A stretch of DNA of 64,000 nt from Brassica napus (taxonomy: Eukaryota; Streptophyta; Magnoliopsida; Brassicales; Brassicaceae), in contig NC_063438.1 in assembly GCF_020379485.1 (NCBI RefSeq), positions 930,001 to 994,000 on the forward strand, given 5' to 3'. The notes under the pieces are model-generated. The model worked only from the letters and a program-made list of their open reading frames with translations. It was not told where the DNA came from and did no database searches. How positions within the stretch are numbered: position 1 is the first letter of the stretch; every line of letters begins with the position of its first letter. Position numbers and translations under genes: made by a program. This document shows positions 44,218 to 56,895 of the stretch, in pieces.

Positions 44218-46517
44218 TCATGCATATCTTCTTGGAACTCTCATCCCGAACCCACGTTTTAGCTTATCAACCCTGAGACCATGTAAGCATCAACCTCAGA
44301 TAACATATAAAGTTAAAGGCAAAAGAGATAAGACTATTGTGGAAAGCTTACGTTGGGGCGAGTTTGCCAAGACTCTTTAGCTCTTCACCTGTATCTTCGT
44401 CTATGACTCTCCCTGTGATGTAAACAGTGTAGGATCGATCTCTGTCCCTAGGGAGACCTCTGGCAATCAGCAAGCGCAGGTCTTTCTCGTGAAGCTCTCT
44501 TCCGTTCACAAACACTCGTGTGTTTCCTCCAGCACAGTTCTCTGGCATTGGGTAGTTGAGCTCTTCAATAAAAGGCTGTAAGAAAAGGAGTCACGCCAAC
44601 GTTAAGAAGAAGAAGCTGTAGAGAGACTGAAGACTGATGTTTACCGGTAATATTCCAAGACATGGACCTCCCATTACTCCCCAGAATCCAGCTCTGTAGT
44701 CATACCTGATACCAAGGAGCAGAAGATAGCTTAGTAAATGACTAGAGTTCACGAGATTGGAGGGACCTCGTGTACCAGTAGTTTCCAGGCCGGATTGGTC
44801 CAGCTTGCTTCTCCGCCATTTTCACCAGACGTTCAGCTACAAGGTGCTCATTCACCAAAACATCACTTCCCCCTTCGTTCTGCATTGACTTCTTTAGATC
44901 CTTGAAGCTACTTTTCACCATACTCGCGAATCCACCCTTCCTGGTTCTTCCATCCTCTTCTATATATTCATCTGCAGAGTCTTGAGACACTCCATTGTTG
45001 TGAGAGTAGTCATTAACATCCATCTCGATTAGAACCGAAGCTTCTTTCATAGAGTTCTGTCTCTTGACTGTCTTGCTTAGTGTCACCCTGTTCTGTTCTG
45101 AACGAGAGCTTTGGCTCCTTGCACCAGACCGGTCCCTTGCATTGATGGAAGAGTAGTCAAAGGGAAAATCTGGAATGAGTTTCCTGTCTGAACTTAGCTC
45201 GTCTTCAGAGAAGCTAGAAGAAGCAGGACCAGTTGATACATAGTCTGGTCCTCTATCCGTTGCATCAGAAGAGATGTCAAGAGCAGTTAACCAATGCAGC
45301 CTACTGAGAGTTTCTTCTTCTTCTTCTTCTCCTCTTGCTGAAGCATGATCAGTTGAGAGGATGAGTTTCTTATTATTAGCAAAGGAGAAATCTATCAAAC
45401 AAGAACACACTCCGCAGCGCATTCTCTGTTGCTTTCTCGTAGATGAATCTGTTTTGTCTGGCAGTTTCAGAATCTTGGAGCACTTTTTACAGTTTATGAA
45501 TGGTGCACCACCAGCTACAGGGTGGACTAAGCGAGAACAACCTGAAGATGATGCAGCTTTAGAGAGGCGGACACGAGATATAGCATTCTTTAACGCGTCC
45601 ACAAGTTCATTGGGACCACGAGATTGAGAAGCAGGAGGGTGAGGAGGTATAAAGGCTCTAGGACTATCCAATGGAGAAGGAAACGCATTGCTTCTCTCGT
45701 AAGGGTAGAAACCGATGTTATGAAGAGCATCAGGGAGCCCTGAGGGAGGATAAACTGAGCCTGAAGCTCTATGGTATGGATCATAGCAGTGTGAACAAGA
45801 GCAAGTTGAGTGGTGAAGCATCATTCCATTTCTCTGGTGTGTGTTAAACAAATCATGACCGTTGTTGCTAGTATACTGTCTAGAGTAGTGGTGATGAGTT
45901 TGATGGTAATAAGGACCTGCAAGGTGTTTACCAGAGCTTGGAAACCGCAGTGGAGGCTTTTTGGATGACCTTGGGATCTGTTGCTCTTTAGGTTGATGAA
46001 GCTGTTCTTTTAGCTTATCCAGTTTTTTCACAAGCTCAGCTCTGTCTTGCTGGATTGCTTCATCACTAGACACAGAATCTTGAAAGTAGTTAGGAGCAGA
46101 GAATCTGAACGACCGATCCAAACCAGGTTGAGAACCGCTAACAACATTCAGTTTTGAACAAGGAACATCTGTTTGACCAGTTTGGTTGTGTCTTGATGAA
46201 TCATCATCTGAATCAGATTCTTCTTCGCTTGAACAAGAGTTAACTTCAGTTTCTTTAAGTCTGGTTTTCACTGACTTGTCCGGGGCTGGATCTGCTTCAC
46301 TGTCCTTCTTTTTGGCTTTACATAGAAAAAAAATAAAAAAACTATCAGTAATCTTCAGTTCTTCATCTAAAAGAGAAGATTGTAAAACAAGAAACTAACC
46401 GCAAAGAACGGTTCCACAACCACCGCACTGGAAGAAGGAACAGTCTTTAGGCTCTGGTAAGAGATTCTTGCACTTTGGACAACGAACTAGCTTCACTTCT
46501 ATCGTAGACTCGGCCAT
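44218..46517 (-). CDS. EDR4-like DUF3133 zinc-ribbon protein
   Basis: Relative of EDR4, a regulator of powdery mildew resistance and vesicle traffic; annotated elsewhere as extra-large-G-protein-like. Five exons fit: 46517-46400, 46315-44767, 44705-44645, 44575-44352, 44272-44218, 668 residues. The N-terminus MAESTIEVKLVRCPKCKNLL with CGGCGTVL forms a C4 zinc ribbon. A low-complexity Ser/Asp middle follows, then the DUF3133 domain (about residues 260-305, FINCKKCSKILKLP, MRCGVCSCLIDFS), again with paired cysteines. The C-terminus reads YDYRAGFWGVMGGPCLGILP, PFIEELNYPMPENCAGGNTR, and the last exon GFGMRVPRRYA. A stop codon appears just past SLGKLAPT if the last intron is ignored; splicing at AC|gtaag to GG-TTGATAAG restores the family's usual ending. 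Position matches At2g46380. Confidence 0.87.
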
Positions 46518-48080
46518 TAGTTAAAACACTGAGCTGAGAAGAGAAATACTCAACAAACAATATAAGAAGAAAGACCAAAGAAGACTGCTTCTTCTTGAAG
46601 CAAAGACAGAGAGGTGAAGTTTTTCTTTTTGCTTTTTCTTTAGTGAGCTTTGTTAGGTCTCTAGAGAGATGAGGAAGGTGGAATCTGTGAAGAACCTTAT
46701 GGTTCTATTCGTTACTCTTTCACCTAAAACCTTCATTTTCCCCCACAAAAGTAAATTTGAAGAAGAGTAAGTCAGAGAGATAGAGAGAGACAGGCTCTGC
46801 AGACTGTAGTTTCTTTCCTTAGACCTTTACACAGGCAGCAGTAAGCAACAGAACCGAAGAATTAAAACAGCTTAATGATTTTGCTCTTTGCTCTTTAGGA
46901 GAAACGGTTTAAAAGAATTTAAAGGTTTAGTTAGGCTTTGATGGTTATGTCAAAAGTCCATATTTCATATTTGGTTCTTTTTTCCACACATTAAAGAAAA
47001 CGACTGATAAAGTGAACTCATAATCGATTTATTATGGGCGGGACAGTCTACAAAGTGGGCCATTTCTTCATTTTCTGTTTCTTCTTTATTTTTGAAATCG
47101 CCAAGGAATAAATTTAAAGATTATTTTTGCTTTTTAAACTTTTTTGTTGGAAATCCGGAAATTTTCTTATTACTGCTAAAATTTGCAAATTAATATTTTA
47201 CTTAACAATAAAAAATTTCATTATATATTTAGATAATTAGTAAAATACAGTTGGAATATAGTACTAGTATGTAAGTTGAGCTCACAAAATATCAAAGAGG
47301 GAGAAATGGTCAAAAGCTAAAGCTGGTTTTGAGACAATAAAGAAAACATTAAATTGATGAAGTGAGTAGTTAAATGTCTATTTCTCATTTAATTTTCTAA
47401 TTCACTTGTACTGATTTTGATTTTTTTGTATATATTTTCATCATGTACTTGACTTTTGAAGACCTTACTGCATTTTTATTGAATGTTTCAATATCTTTTT
47501 GTTAAATAAACAAACCGTGTGAACTTTCTATCTAACATTTTTAACTTTTGAAAAAAAGAGAGAGTTACAGTTAGTAAAATTTCAAAAGATTGAAGGAGGG
47601 AGAGGAACCAAACTTATTCCAATTCATTTGAGACAACGAAAAAAAAACAAATTAAAGCAGGAAAAAAAAACAGATATGGTCGAAGGATATATATCCTACA
47701 TAGGAATAAGATTTAAAGTACAAAACTAAAGGTAAAGCAAACTATCTTTTACAGTTTCGAACTCACTTCGAATCAATCAATCAAATTTGTTGTTGAAAAA
47801 AAAAATTGTTATTGAACTAGGAAATTTCCAACACTGAATATGGGCCTATATGGGCTCATTCGTAATCTTCACGACCTGTATTGTATTACGCAATAGGTAA
47901 ATAGCCGAGGTGAAGCTCGGGCCATTACCTTGATGGCTTGATTAATCCCAGATATCTCTAAACTACGTATGAAGTGGTCAATAAAGAGAACCATGTGATT
48001 TTTCTTCAGAAAATCTTTAGAACAATTTTTTTCATAACATAAACAGGTTAAAAAAAAAGAAGAATTTTTTTTGTCACATT
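46518..48080. other. Gene-free region upstream of the EDR4-like gene
   Basis: The left part (to about 46900) contains purine/pyrimidine-rich leader sequence of the EDR4-like gene. The rest is AT-rich with no protein-like frame. Confidence 0.55.
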
Positions 48081-48455
48081 TTAATTAGTCAAAGTAGTTC
48101 TAAAAATGCAACCAGGCAACATTATCTTCTTGATTTCTTTCTTAATTTCGTAATTCTTCTTTCTATTCCACCAAGATTTCCTCCGTTGACTAGAACTTGT
48201 GATCGTCTTAGAAGAAGCATATGCATTGTTGTTGTCTTTATCTTTTGCCATCACAGCTTGTAGACTCAAACGGGGCGGCCGAACGTGAGCTGGAGAGAAA
48301 GGCAGCAGTTTGCGTTCGATGATGTGAGCAAAAGAGGCGAGCTCGTAAGAATCGTAGAGTGGACTCTCACAGTCCCATATTTTGTGAGCACGACCATCAG
48401 TTAATACTGTGTTTTGTGAGTTATAGGTTCTTCCATGGAGTTGTGTGTTTGACAT
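48081..48455 (-). CDS. Small conserved plant protein, unknown function
   Basis: 124 residues from the ATG at 48455 (MSNTQLHGRTYNSQNTVLTD). The core KIWDCESPLYDSYELASFAH followed by IIERKLLPF recurs in small plant proteins I recall only as uncharacterised; it likely corresponds to At2g46375. The C-terminus is strongly basic and Ser-rich (SSQRRKSWWNRKKNYEIKKE), possibly a nuclear localisation signal. No signal peptide or membrane segment. An upstream non-ATG extension of 17 codons is in frame but not needed. Confidence 0.75.
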   Translation of the reverse strand: MSNTQLHGRTYNSQNTVLTDGRAHKIWDCESPLYDSYELASFAHIIERKLLPFSPAHVRPPRLSLQAVMAKDKDNNNAYASSKTITSSSQRRKSWWNRKKNYEIKKEIKKIMLPGCIFRTTLTN

Positions 48456-49026
48456 AACTGAAAGACTTGAGAGTTTCTTCGCTATCTTATTTTCTGACAG
48501 CAACAAATAAACTATAGCTTTGTCTGAGTTGTGTCTCGGTCGAAGTGTGTTGTTTATATAAGGATTGAAAATCTGAGCTGGCTAGATAGAATTTTGTGGG
48601 TTGAGTGTGTGTTTTTACGTAGTAATAAATTGTGAGGCGGTTCTATTATTTACTTAATACCATTCGGTACTCGACGTAGCGATATGTGTATATGTGTATG
48701 TGCTGCATGCTGGTATGTGAACGTTCCTGTACAATTAATAATTTCCAGCTATCATTTTACAAATAGAGGAAAAAGATCTAAATATGCCACATTCCAAAAT
48801 TGATACTTCCATTTGTATTATTGTGGATTCTTTTCTAAAAAAATATAATTATTTTTCCTAAATGAAAAGATATGGTACGCTTTATTATTATTTATCATCT
48901 ATTTTGTTCATGAGAACTTAATGTGCCAAAGAGTAAATAGTTTGGTGTGGGGAAAAAAAAGAGGGCATGCATGAACCTGGGTGTGTTGTATATATGCTGT
49001 CCAATGAAAAAGCGATAAGGCATAAG

Positions 49027-49067
49027 ATATTCATCATCTTATTTTGGAAAAAAATATATTCATCATC
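49027..49067 (+). repeat. Micro-insertion with 12-bp target repeat
   Basis: ATATTCATCATC at 49027-49038 and 49056-49067 flank TTATTTTGG plus an A run. Confidence 0.5.
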
Positions 49068-49311
49068 ATATTATCGTATAAAGCAGAAAAGAAAAAGAAA
49101 CACATGTGTAATATACTAATATATATGAAAATAACTTATTTACCAGTTTATCATTTTAAAATATCGTCACATTTTTTTTATGATCGGAGAAAGTTCCAGC
49201 TGCAACTTTTTTACTGCTTGAATCAACGTAGTTTGGTTGTCGCATTTTTATTATATTTAAGATTATAACTGTTTGATGAGTGTTTTGATTTGAAATATAC
49301 AGTTAGGAATG

Positions 49312-49812
49312 TCAAATGGACAAGTTAGGCTGTCACATTTTATTATACTTAAGATTAAAACTTAATTTTTATTGTAAAAGATGGAAGTATACTAAATTTC
49401 GTATATATTATAGACTTAAACTTTATATTTTGCATTTGAATTTTTGACGAGAAAATTTGATTTTGAAGTTTTTATGATTTTGATGAGAAATATGACTTTC
49501 AGTTTGAGGAAAACATGATTTTGAGATTTTAGCCGAAAAAGATAAAATTTTAACGGAAAATTATAATTTTGCAATTTTGGCGGAAAACACGATTTTATGG
49601 TTTTGATGGAGAAAATGTAATTTTTACGGAAAAATATGATTTTTTCAGTTTTGACCAAAACTCGATTTTATGTTTTAGTAAGACAAAGTAAAATTATATT
49701 TTTTTCTTAATTTTCTAGACCTAGATATTTTAGCTATTTGGACTACCTAATGTCGAGATGGTCTTGTCCGGTTACCCATGAACCCAAATCCCAATTAGAC
49801 TTGTCCATTTGA
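49312..49812. mobile_element. Element with 14-bp inverted ends and internal array
   Basis: TCAAATGGACAAGT at 49312-49325 is exactly the reverse complement of 49799-49812. Between them, about 49436-49680, a degenerate tandem array repeats the theme GATTTTG-(A/T)-GTTTT-GA-(C/T)-G-AGAAAA with roughly 35-40 bp per unit. No coding capacity. It is probably a non-autonomous DNA element or foldback repeat; family not identified. Confidence 0.4.
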
Positions 49813-50749
49813 ACCCATTTAACTTTGATCTAATATAAGTGTGTCCATATTAATCTATAATAATTTGGACACGGCCGCCTATTTGATATCCGTCAGTACA
49901 TATTTGTTGATAACGTGAAATATACACATTAGTCCAAAATATTATAATAATTCACTTTCAGAGATGGACTTAGATAGATCGGACGAGAATATATGCATAA
50001 AACATTAATGTATAATATATGCTGATGAAACATTTCTCTACAAATTTACCTGTGAAAATCTCTCGCCGTAAACATCTTTATATATAAAAGACAGTTTGAA
50101 TCCCTCCCAAGCTATCCACCTAGGATGACAGGTCACAAATTCGAGTGATACTGTTGTGCCACGTATGAAACGCAACGTTTCATTAAAGTCGGAAATCTCT
50201 CGGATTTGGGCTTATTTTGTTACACGTCTATGTCCAAAAGTTAGTCGAATTCATAAGTTACGGGCTTTTTAGTTTAACTCCAAATGTTTTGCACTATTTT
50301 CAAATTGACCCAATTAAACTTTTCACACCCAAGCCCAAAATTGTTTTCTTCGTCCACCTGACTCTGTTTCTGATTTTCTATGGAAAGACTACGCCACCAT
50401 GGTGTCCATTGCTGTTCAAACCACCTGTTTTGAAGATTGGTCGCCATTACAGTGTACGTTTGCATTCAATCAACCTCTATATTAAGACGAAGCCACCGTA
50501 ATGTCGATTGATGTTCAACAAACCATCTCTGAAGATCTGGCACCGTAACGGTAAACGATTACATTTAAACAACCTCATTAACACTCTAATTAACGCCACC
50601 AACCCACTCCTGCCGATACGTATCGTTCAATGCATCTCCCTGTCCTTCCATATTATGAATCTTCACCTATAAATATGGGAGTTCTTTTTGTTGAAATTCA
50701 TCACTTTCTCCCTTCAATCATTGTAATCCTCACTCACCCATAAACAACT

Positions 50750-50899
50750 ATGGAAACCTCCTCCTTTCTGCACGCGGACTTGAAAGCCGGACGTTGTAGC
50801 AACACTGTCGAAGTCCCTTAACTAAGATTTTGGGACCCCCGTGATGTGAAGAAAAGCGTCGCGCTTAAAGGGTTCGACATGATACTTTTGGATGAAAAA
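50750..50899 (+). pseudogene. RPA1-like (DUF223) exon relic in outer Helitron
   Basis: From an ATG at 50750 the frame reads METSSFLHADLKAGRCSNTV, meets a TAA at 50819-50821, then continues LRFWDPRDVKKSVALKGFDM and ILLDEK before a GT donor. The W-(D/E)-R-(D/N)-VKK-LKG-DM-LLDEK pattern is the first OB-fold of plant RPA1-like/DUF223 proteins often carried by Helitrons. Later exons are not recognisable with confidence. Confidence 0.6.
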
Positions 50900-52956
50900 G
50901 GTAATTCCAGCAACCAAACACTCTTATTACTTTCAGACTTAAAATTTAGTTCATATCTATGCTGATTCGATCGTCTTTTTTATTTTAGCATATGTAAGTA
51001 TGATAAGATCAGTAATTTCAAACGATTATTGGCTTTAGAATATATGTTTACACTAAGTTACTTTGCTATGAATATTTTGCTGCTACATTCACCGTATTAT
51101 TTATACTACTCCTTTACCAATAGATCTTTCAAAGATGGTAACCTCTCCAATCCCGTTTTCCATCTGAATATCGGGGGTGCTTTTAAGATGGTTTTGACGC
51201 GGGTTCTGCATTTTTGGTTGGCAGAACATCAAGAAAAGTGGAACTCATGGGGTTTGACTTACTCTTGGTTAATGGAAAGGCACGCATTTATCTTCTTCTT
51301 CTTTACTACTCACAAAAATAACTTCTTATTTTTAGGTAAAAACGCAAAAATTACCTTGACCTACTTCTGCAATGTTCTTACTGACAGTTGACGCTGCTAC
51401 AAGGTTCCATCTCAGTCGACTGTAATAATTCGTTTGTGAGGATGCTGATTCCACCGCTGACGGGAAGAAAAAAAAAGGAGAGCCTCCATGATGGCTCTGC
51501 TCTTTAGCAGATCATGACGTTGTTCCCTGCTTCGTAAGGAGTGTCATGAATTAGTTTTGAATTGTACATATATGACTTGGTTTCAGTCGGCTAAGACTGA
51601 TCCTAATTTTTTTTTTTATATATCAGGATCTTGGCTCTGAAAGAGAAAAATCGGGGGAAGCTTAGGAAAGAAAAAAATAGAGTAGACTACATCACAACTG
51701 AGATTCTTAGATTGGGTTGAGTCTGTGTTTATGAAGATAACTGATCTGGGGAAGCTCCGATTAGTTTTCAATCCTTACGCAGGAATATGGGGAGATTAAA
51801 GAGGAAGCAACACCGTTCCCGTACCGAAATAAGCTTTTCAAGATTTAATACATATATTAACTGGGAATAATTGTTTGCTGCAGAGATAGAGAAGAGTTTC
51901 TAGAATTATATTAAAGTGATTCAGTCTTATGACCTGGTTTTGTAAGCAAGCAGCCTACAAATACATAGTTGATCACGTGCGAGTAATAACAAAGAAGGAT
52001 AGGTGTATTAGAGAAAGTATTTTAGCAACAGATTCAGCCGATTAGTAAAGATCAAAACTTTTGTCGATCTTGGGAACTATTTACAAATGAGCAGAGTATC
52101 CTACCTGCCAAGTACGACGTATGAGATATTATTTATCATTTGATATAAAAATTGGTGTTGGTTAAATTGTAATGCTTTGGTGAAACAATATAGAATGTAT
52201 TAGTTTTAAATATCGTATATTGTATGTTTTCTCTTTTTTTTTTTGCTAAAATTTGGTTCTATGTTTCACATCACAATACTCTGCAATAAAGTATATGCCT
52301 AGCTTGAGAGCGAAGTAATATGTTAAAGTATCTGGTGATGGAAACGCAACATAAAGCCATTTGATTGTCGAGATCTGGCTACCAGTTGTGAAATTTGTGG
52401 CGAAAGTGGTGGATATTTACTCTTTGGTTTAGAATAGTTAACTGTGATTCTCGATATTGTTCGAAAGGGAACAGCAGTGCATGAGCATTGAGCAGGGGGT
52501 GTTCTAACGGTGGTCATGACTCACGAGCCGGAGGAGACAATACTTACATCGTTGGTTTTATATGTCTTCCTTGAATATTCTTATTGAATTGTTGAAATGG
52601 TGATGTTTTCATGAGATGAACAGAGCATAATTCCATTGGATGTTATCGTAAGTAGTGACACTTTTTTTTTGGTAAAAGTAGTGACACTTTTTTCTTATAC
52701 TAGCTTTTGTTCCGGAAACATAGCGCGTATCATAGGTGTTATTAACAATACTTATATTTGTTATCATATAAATAAAGATGTACTTAATAGATTTACACGA
52801 TAGTAACCTATTTTCAAAAATGTTCAATCATAATTTCTAGAATTATATCAATACCTTCAAAAACGTTAGAATATATATTGAATTGTTTACGTTCATGATT
52901 TTTAGTAGGTAATGTCAAACAGATTGAGTTGAGTAAGTTTTGCCGTTTTGGTGTTA
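50900..52956. other. Decayed Helitron interior
   Basis: No intact gene. Fragments such as DGNLSNPVFHLNIGG and VLTRVLHFWLAEHQEK (about 51122-51280) may be further remnants of RPA-like exons. A micro-insertion lies at 52650-52693. Confidence 0.4.
52650..52693 (-). repeat. Micro-insertion with 18-bp repeat
   Basis: AAGTAGTGACACTTTTTT occurs at 52650-52667 and 52676-52693 with TTTGGTAA between. On the minus strand this is TTACC plus poly(A). Confidence 0.5.
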
Positions 52957-55900
52957 TCTAACACTACTAAAAGCCAGATATCCTGAAATTCTAAGCTGTC
53001 CACGTCACTAAAAATATTCCTCCAATCACAATATTTCGTTTGGACACGTCATACAGGTTTAAGTTTTTTCTGGGCTTCACGTTTTCTTTTTATTTAGAGT
53101 CTGGGCTTTGTTCACGAGGATTAGTCACGAGAGCTTCTCTTTCACCTTATCGTCTTCTCTGCTTCAAACCCTAGAGTCCTCCATCGATCCACTTCTTCTC
53201 AATCATAACTCCTCTTCTTCTCAATCAATCAATTTCTTCTTAATGATTTCGTTTCAGTTTCCTCTATTCCTCATCCTTTATATACTGATTTACTTTCGTT
53301 TGAAAAAATCAAAACCCCTGATCTGCTCTAACCTAGATTCATGGCGATGAAACCGAATGGGAAGTCAATTGTCTCCTCTGGTTACGATGAGAAAGTCATG
53401 TTCTTCAAAGATGTCTCGCTGGGTCACCACGAAGCTCAGTTGCGATTTCGCCTCATCCATTTTTGGGAGGCTTGGAACCCAGTAAAGAAGACGTTTATCG
53501 GCCTGGAGATGCTACTCATCGATGAACAGGTACGGTATCTGGGTGCCAACAAATGTAGATTTGACTACGGGTTTGTTCTACAATTGTTTTTGGTTTTTTT
53601 TTTTGTTTTTTTTTTCCCTAAACTACTTTATTGATGAATATGTTTTCTTTCGGCTTGATATAATTTCCACTAATCTTTAAGAAATAAGTTTAAGTCATTG
53701 TTTCTTTAGAAGTTCAAAGAGACAGTTATTTTCACGGTTATGTTTATTCCTAAACTACTTGATTGATGTTGTGTTTGGTTGCGACATTATATAGTTTCCA
53801 GTATAACCTACCGTACCTGTATATAGTTTAATTATTTCAAGATGTTCTTCGATTACTTATTTTTGTTTTGCTTATGTTTTTCTTTGCAGGGAGCTGTTAT
53901 TCAAGGATTTATTTCCCCATGACGTATTGAAAAATACTTGCCTGACATGAAGTGAGGATCTGTTTACAAACTCAACAACTTCTATGGATCCAGAAACAAG
54001 TCTGTGTTTCGGGTTGCTGATCATACCGCAACCGTGTCGTTCTCATGGGACTCAAAACTGTCGGTTCTTCGAGACTGTCGCACCCCTTTTGATGAAGACA
54101 GTTTCCGGTTTCATTCGTATGAAGAGTTTCAAGCTAACTCTGATCTCAAGGGAGATCTCTTCGGTAAGCTCTGTAATTCCCCATATAATGTTTTAGTCGC
54201 ATTGCTAGATGATTAAATGTAGTATATAGACTTTGTTGCTGCTTAGATACAGAAAACTCGACTTAGCTGAATCAATGTTTTCGGTTTTTCATAATCATTG
54301 TCTGAATTAACTGGGTCAAGTGGTATATGTGGATCAGTGAAGTTAAAGTATGAGGGTTTAGGGTTGTCTTACTCATTCTCTGAAGTCAGTCTTCAAAGAA
54401 GCAAATTCTGATAAATGAAATTCATTTGTTCGATTTGTAACGTTAGATATCATAACTTATTACTCTCGGCTCTTGGATTTTATTGATCATCATAGTGTAG
54501 GATTGTATAAATTGTTTATGTTGAGTATTGTGATGTGTTTCTAGATTCTATGTGGTCACAAAATAGTGAACTATTTATTTGGGGTCATCTTACTAACACT
54601 CTTGATGATTAATGGAATAGATGTTGTGGGCCACATGAAGTTGGTTGATAGTCAGAGTATCAATAAGTTCCCCGTGCTTGACGAAGTGGAGATAGCAAAG
54701 GCGAGGCGTCTGCTGGTTCATATCCAGTCACATGAGTAGGTTTCAATTGTTTCTTAAACACCAATTCTCTTTTTTTCCTCTTAACCATTCATTATCGTTT
54801 TTTTTCAGTGGACCCGTGATGAAGCTTTACCTTTGGGATCAGGCTGCAAGAAAATTCTGCAAAAAGTTCAATTCATACGAAAATACACCCACCGTGTTAC
54901 TGGTCACGACCGTAAACACGAAGACTCTCGGAGGTTAATTTTTTATCTTTAATATAGGTTTCTTACAGTTGCATATCTGCAGTTTGTGTTCTTAACTGGA
55001 TTCTCCTTGATACCATAGGTACTCTTGCCTTGGCACCAATGTCCTCCTCGCGTGTAGTTATGAAATACGATGTCCAACCTACTATCGATTACTTCGGCTG
55101 TCCCGGAAGCTCTAATCAGCACAATCGGGCAAAGACATAAGTTTTGTGTCAAAGTGACAGAGCACAATTTATCAGGCAAGACCCAGTCCCTTACTGTGAC
55201 CAAGATCCTCCCTCTAGACACAGCCAGCAACAGTATCCTCGGAAGGAAACAACACGACTGCAACTTCGGAGGAAACATTCAAAAGCCGTGTGGATTCTGC
55301 AGAGGGGAGTAAGAGGACTTGTGACAGTGATGAGATAGAAGAAGCTAAATGCCATAAACGTGGGAATTAAAGGTTCAGTACGTCTCCTAAACTTGCAAGG
55401 TTCATTGCAGTTTAAGTGTTTTTTTCTCAGTTTCGTTTTTTACTCATGTTTTCCTTTCAGTTTAACTTTCAGAGTTTTCTTTCTTTCCAACATTTTATCT
55501 ACTTCGAATGATTATGAAACCATGAGCTGTGCACTATTACTTTTCTCCTTCAAGATTACTTTGCTGAGTTATTCATTTAGAATTCTATGCTGTTTACAAT
55601 TATATAGGTATGAGGAACAAAGCATGAATTCCGCAAATGTCTGGACTGTTAATGCATGAGTAATATTATAAGATAGTCACCGTTATTACGTGATTGTCCG
55701 CATATGTACATTACTCTCCATTCCAAATATTAAAAAAAAATGATAGTATAAGATATGGCCATAATTTTCAACGCCACCGTTTTGGCAAGTCAAACCGAGG
55801 AAGTTAATGTTGTTTCCTTCCACTAACATAACAAAATATTCTGATATACAAGCCAATAAATTTCTAATTCTCCTTCATATACGCTAAGCTTAATCATTTT

Positions 55901-56895
55901 CCATTATTGTGATACTGCTCAGAGAATCATTGAGGCATATACGATTAAATAAAAAACCCAACTTCATCTCTCCCATCTTCAAAATCAAGACTCAAACCAC
56001 AATATCAGAACCTTCTTCTAAGCTCTCCTACGTACGTATAATCTAGATCTCTAACACACAATCGGAGCTTTTCTAAAATCAAGATTACAAAAGGATGAAG
56101 AAAACTTTCAAACTAAGCCTAGATCCTCCGAGTAATCAAAACTCCAAACTTATCAATTATGTGATTCAAATCATGCCACAGAAATCTTACCACAAAACTG
56201 CCATTAAATAAAAAACCTAACGTTGGTAAGCTTGATAATTGTTTTTTTTTTCTAAAACAAATAAATGTTTTCTAAACTGTTAAAAAAATCTAAAGAGCTT
56301 GGAGAATTTGGGGTGTATTATACTATTATTAGATGGTTCTACTAAAACCATATTAATGAGAAAAAAACTATTAATGGCACAAATATTCTTAAATTCAAAA
56401 CTCAGATACAGTTTTACTAAAGTAATAAAATAGAATTCAATCATATTATAGTATAATTACATATAGACTATAAAATTTAGAACTGAATTATAGATAGGAT
56501 GCAACTGGGCCCCACAAATATGTTAAAACTTGGTAAGATTAGTAATCAATTATTAAAAAACATAAATTATTTTCGATAGACTTATTTGTATGCTATAGAA
56601 AGCATTGTATTTTACTATCTTTTTATTAACTACATATAATAGAACCTGGAATTATCATATATGACTATTTCTATTTTATAAGAGTTAGTATTAATAAGGA
56701 AAAAACATGTATATTAATAAGAGTTAGTACTATTCCCTCTCAACTGGCCTTTTTCTTATATTCAATGATTACTTTAACCCTAACACTATTTTACATTTAA
56801 AATAATTTTGACAAAAATATATTAAACTTTTATGATATTCTGCTTTCACATTTTCATACAAAAATAACCCGGGCGAAGCCCGGGAACAGCTCTAG
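52957..56895 (+). mobile_element. Non-autonomous Helitron with RPA1-like cargo
   Basis: The 5' end at 52957 is A|TCTAACACTACTAAAAGCCAG, the classic TC start of crucifer Helitrons. The 3' end has a perfect hairpin CCCGGGC-gaa-GCCCGGG (56868-56884), seven bases, then CTAG (56892-56895) followed by T. Insertion between A and T without target duplication is as expected. The body carries one decayed RPA1-like gene and no Rep/helicase, so it depends on other elements for movement. The right third (55700-56860) is AT-rich filler. Confidence 0.65.
53341..55282 (+). pseudogene. RPA1-like OB-fold protein, broken
   Basis: Resembles the large subunit of replication protein A (single-strand DNA binding, DUF223 type). 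Recognisable exons are 53341-53529 (MAMKPNGKSIVSSGYDEKVM), 53890-54163, 54621-54735, about 54810-54934 and 55019 onward. Exon 2 contains two in-frame TGA codons (53920 and 53953) between GFISP and GSVYKLNNFYGS. In the last exon the frame changes between YDVQPTIDYFGCPGSS and VPEALISTIGQRHKFCVKVT, a frameshift in the C-terminal OB fold. Splice sites are otherwise kept. It lies wholly inside a Helitron and is not an ordinary chromosomal RPA gene. Confidence 0.75.

Larger units (their letters stand above)
48456..50074. other. Gene-free region with degenerate repeats
   Basis: No coding sequence. The right half contains an AT-rich degenerate tandem array and an inverted pair (entered separately), and a micro-insertion at 49027-49067. 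Confidence 0.5.

Noticed and set aside
47783..47815. TTGTTGTTGA / TTGTTATTGA around an A run, considered as a micro-insertion
   Set aside because: The repeat is short, simple in sequence and mismatched; chance or slippage is as likely.
51029..51391. 120-residue frame in the Helitron interior
   Set aside because: It starts from TTG, has no ATG near the start and no complete domain; at best it contains fragments of RPA-like exons.
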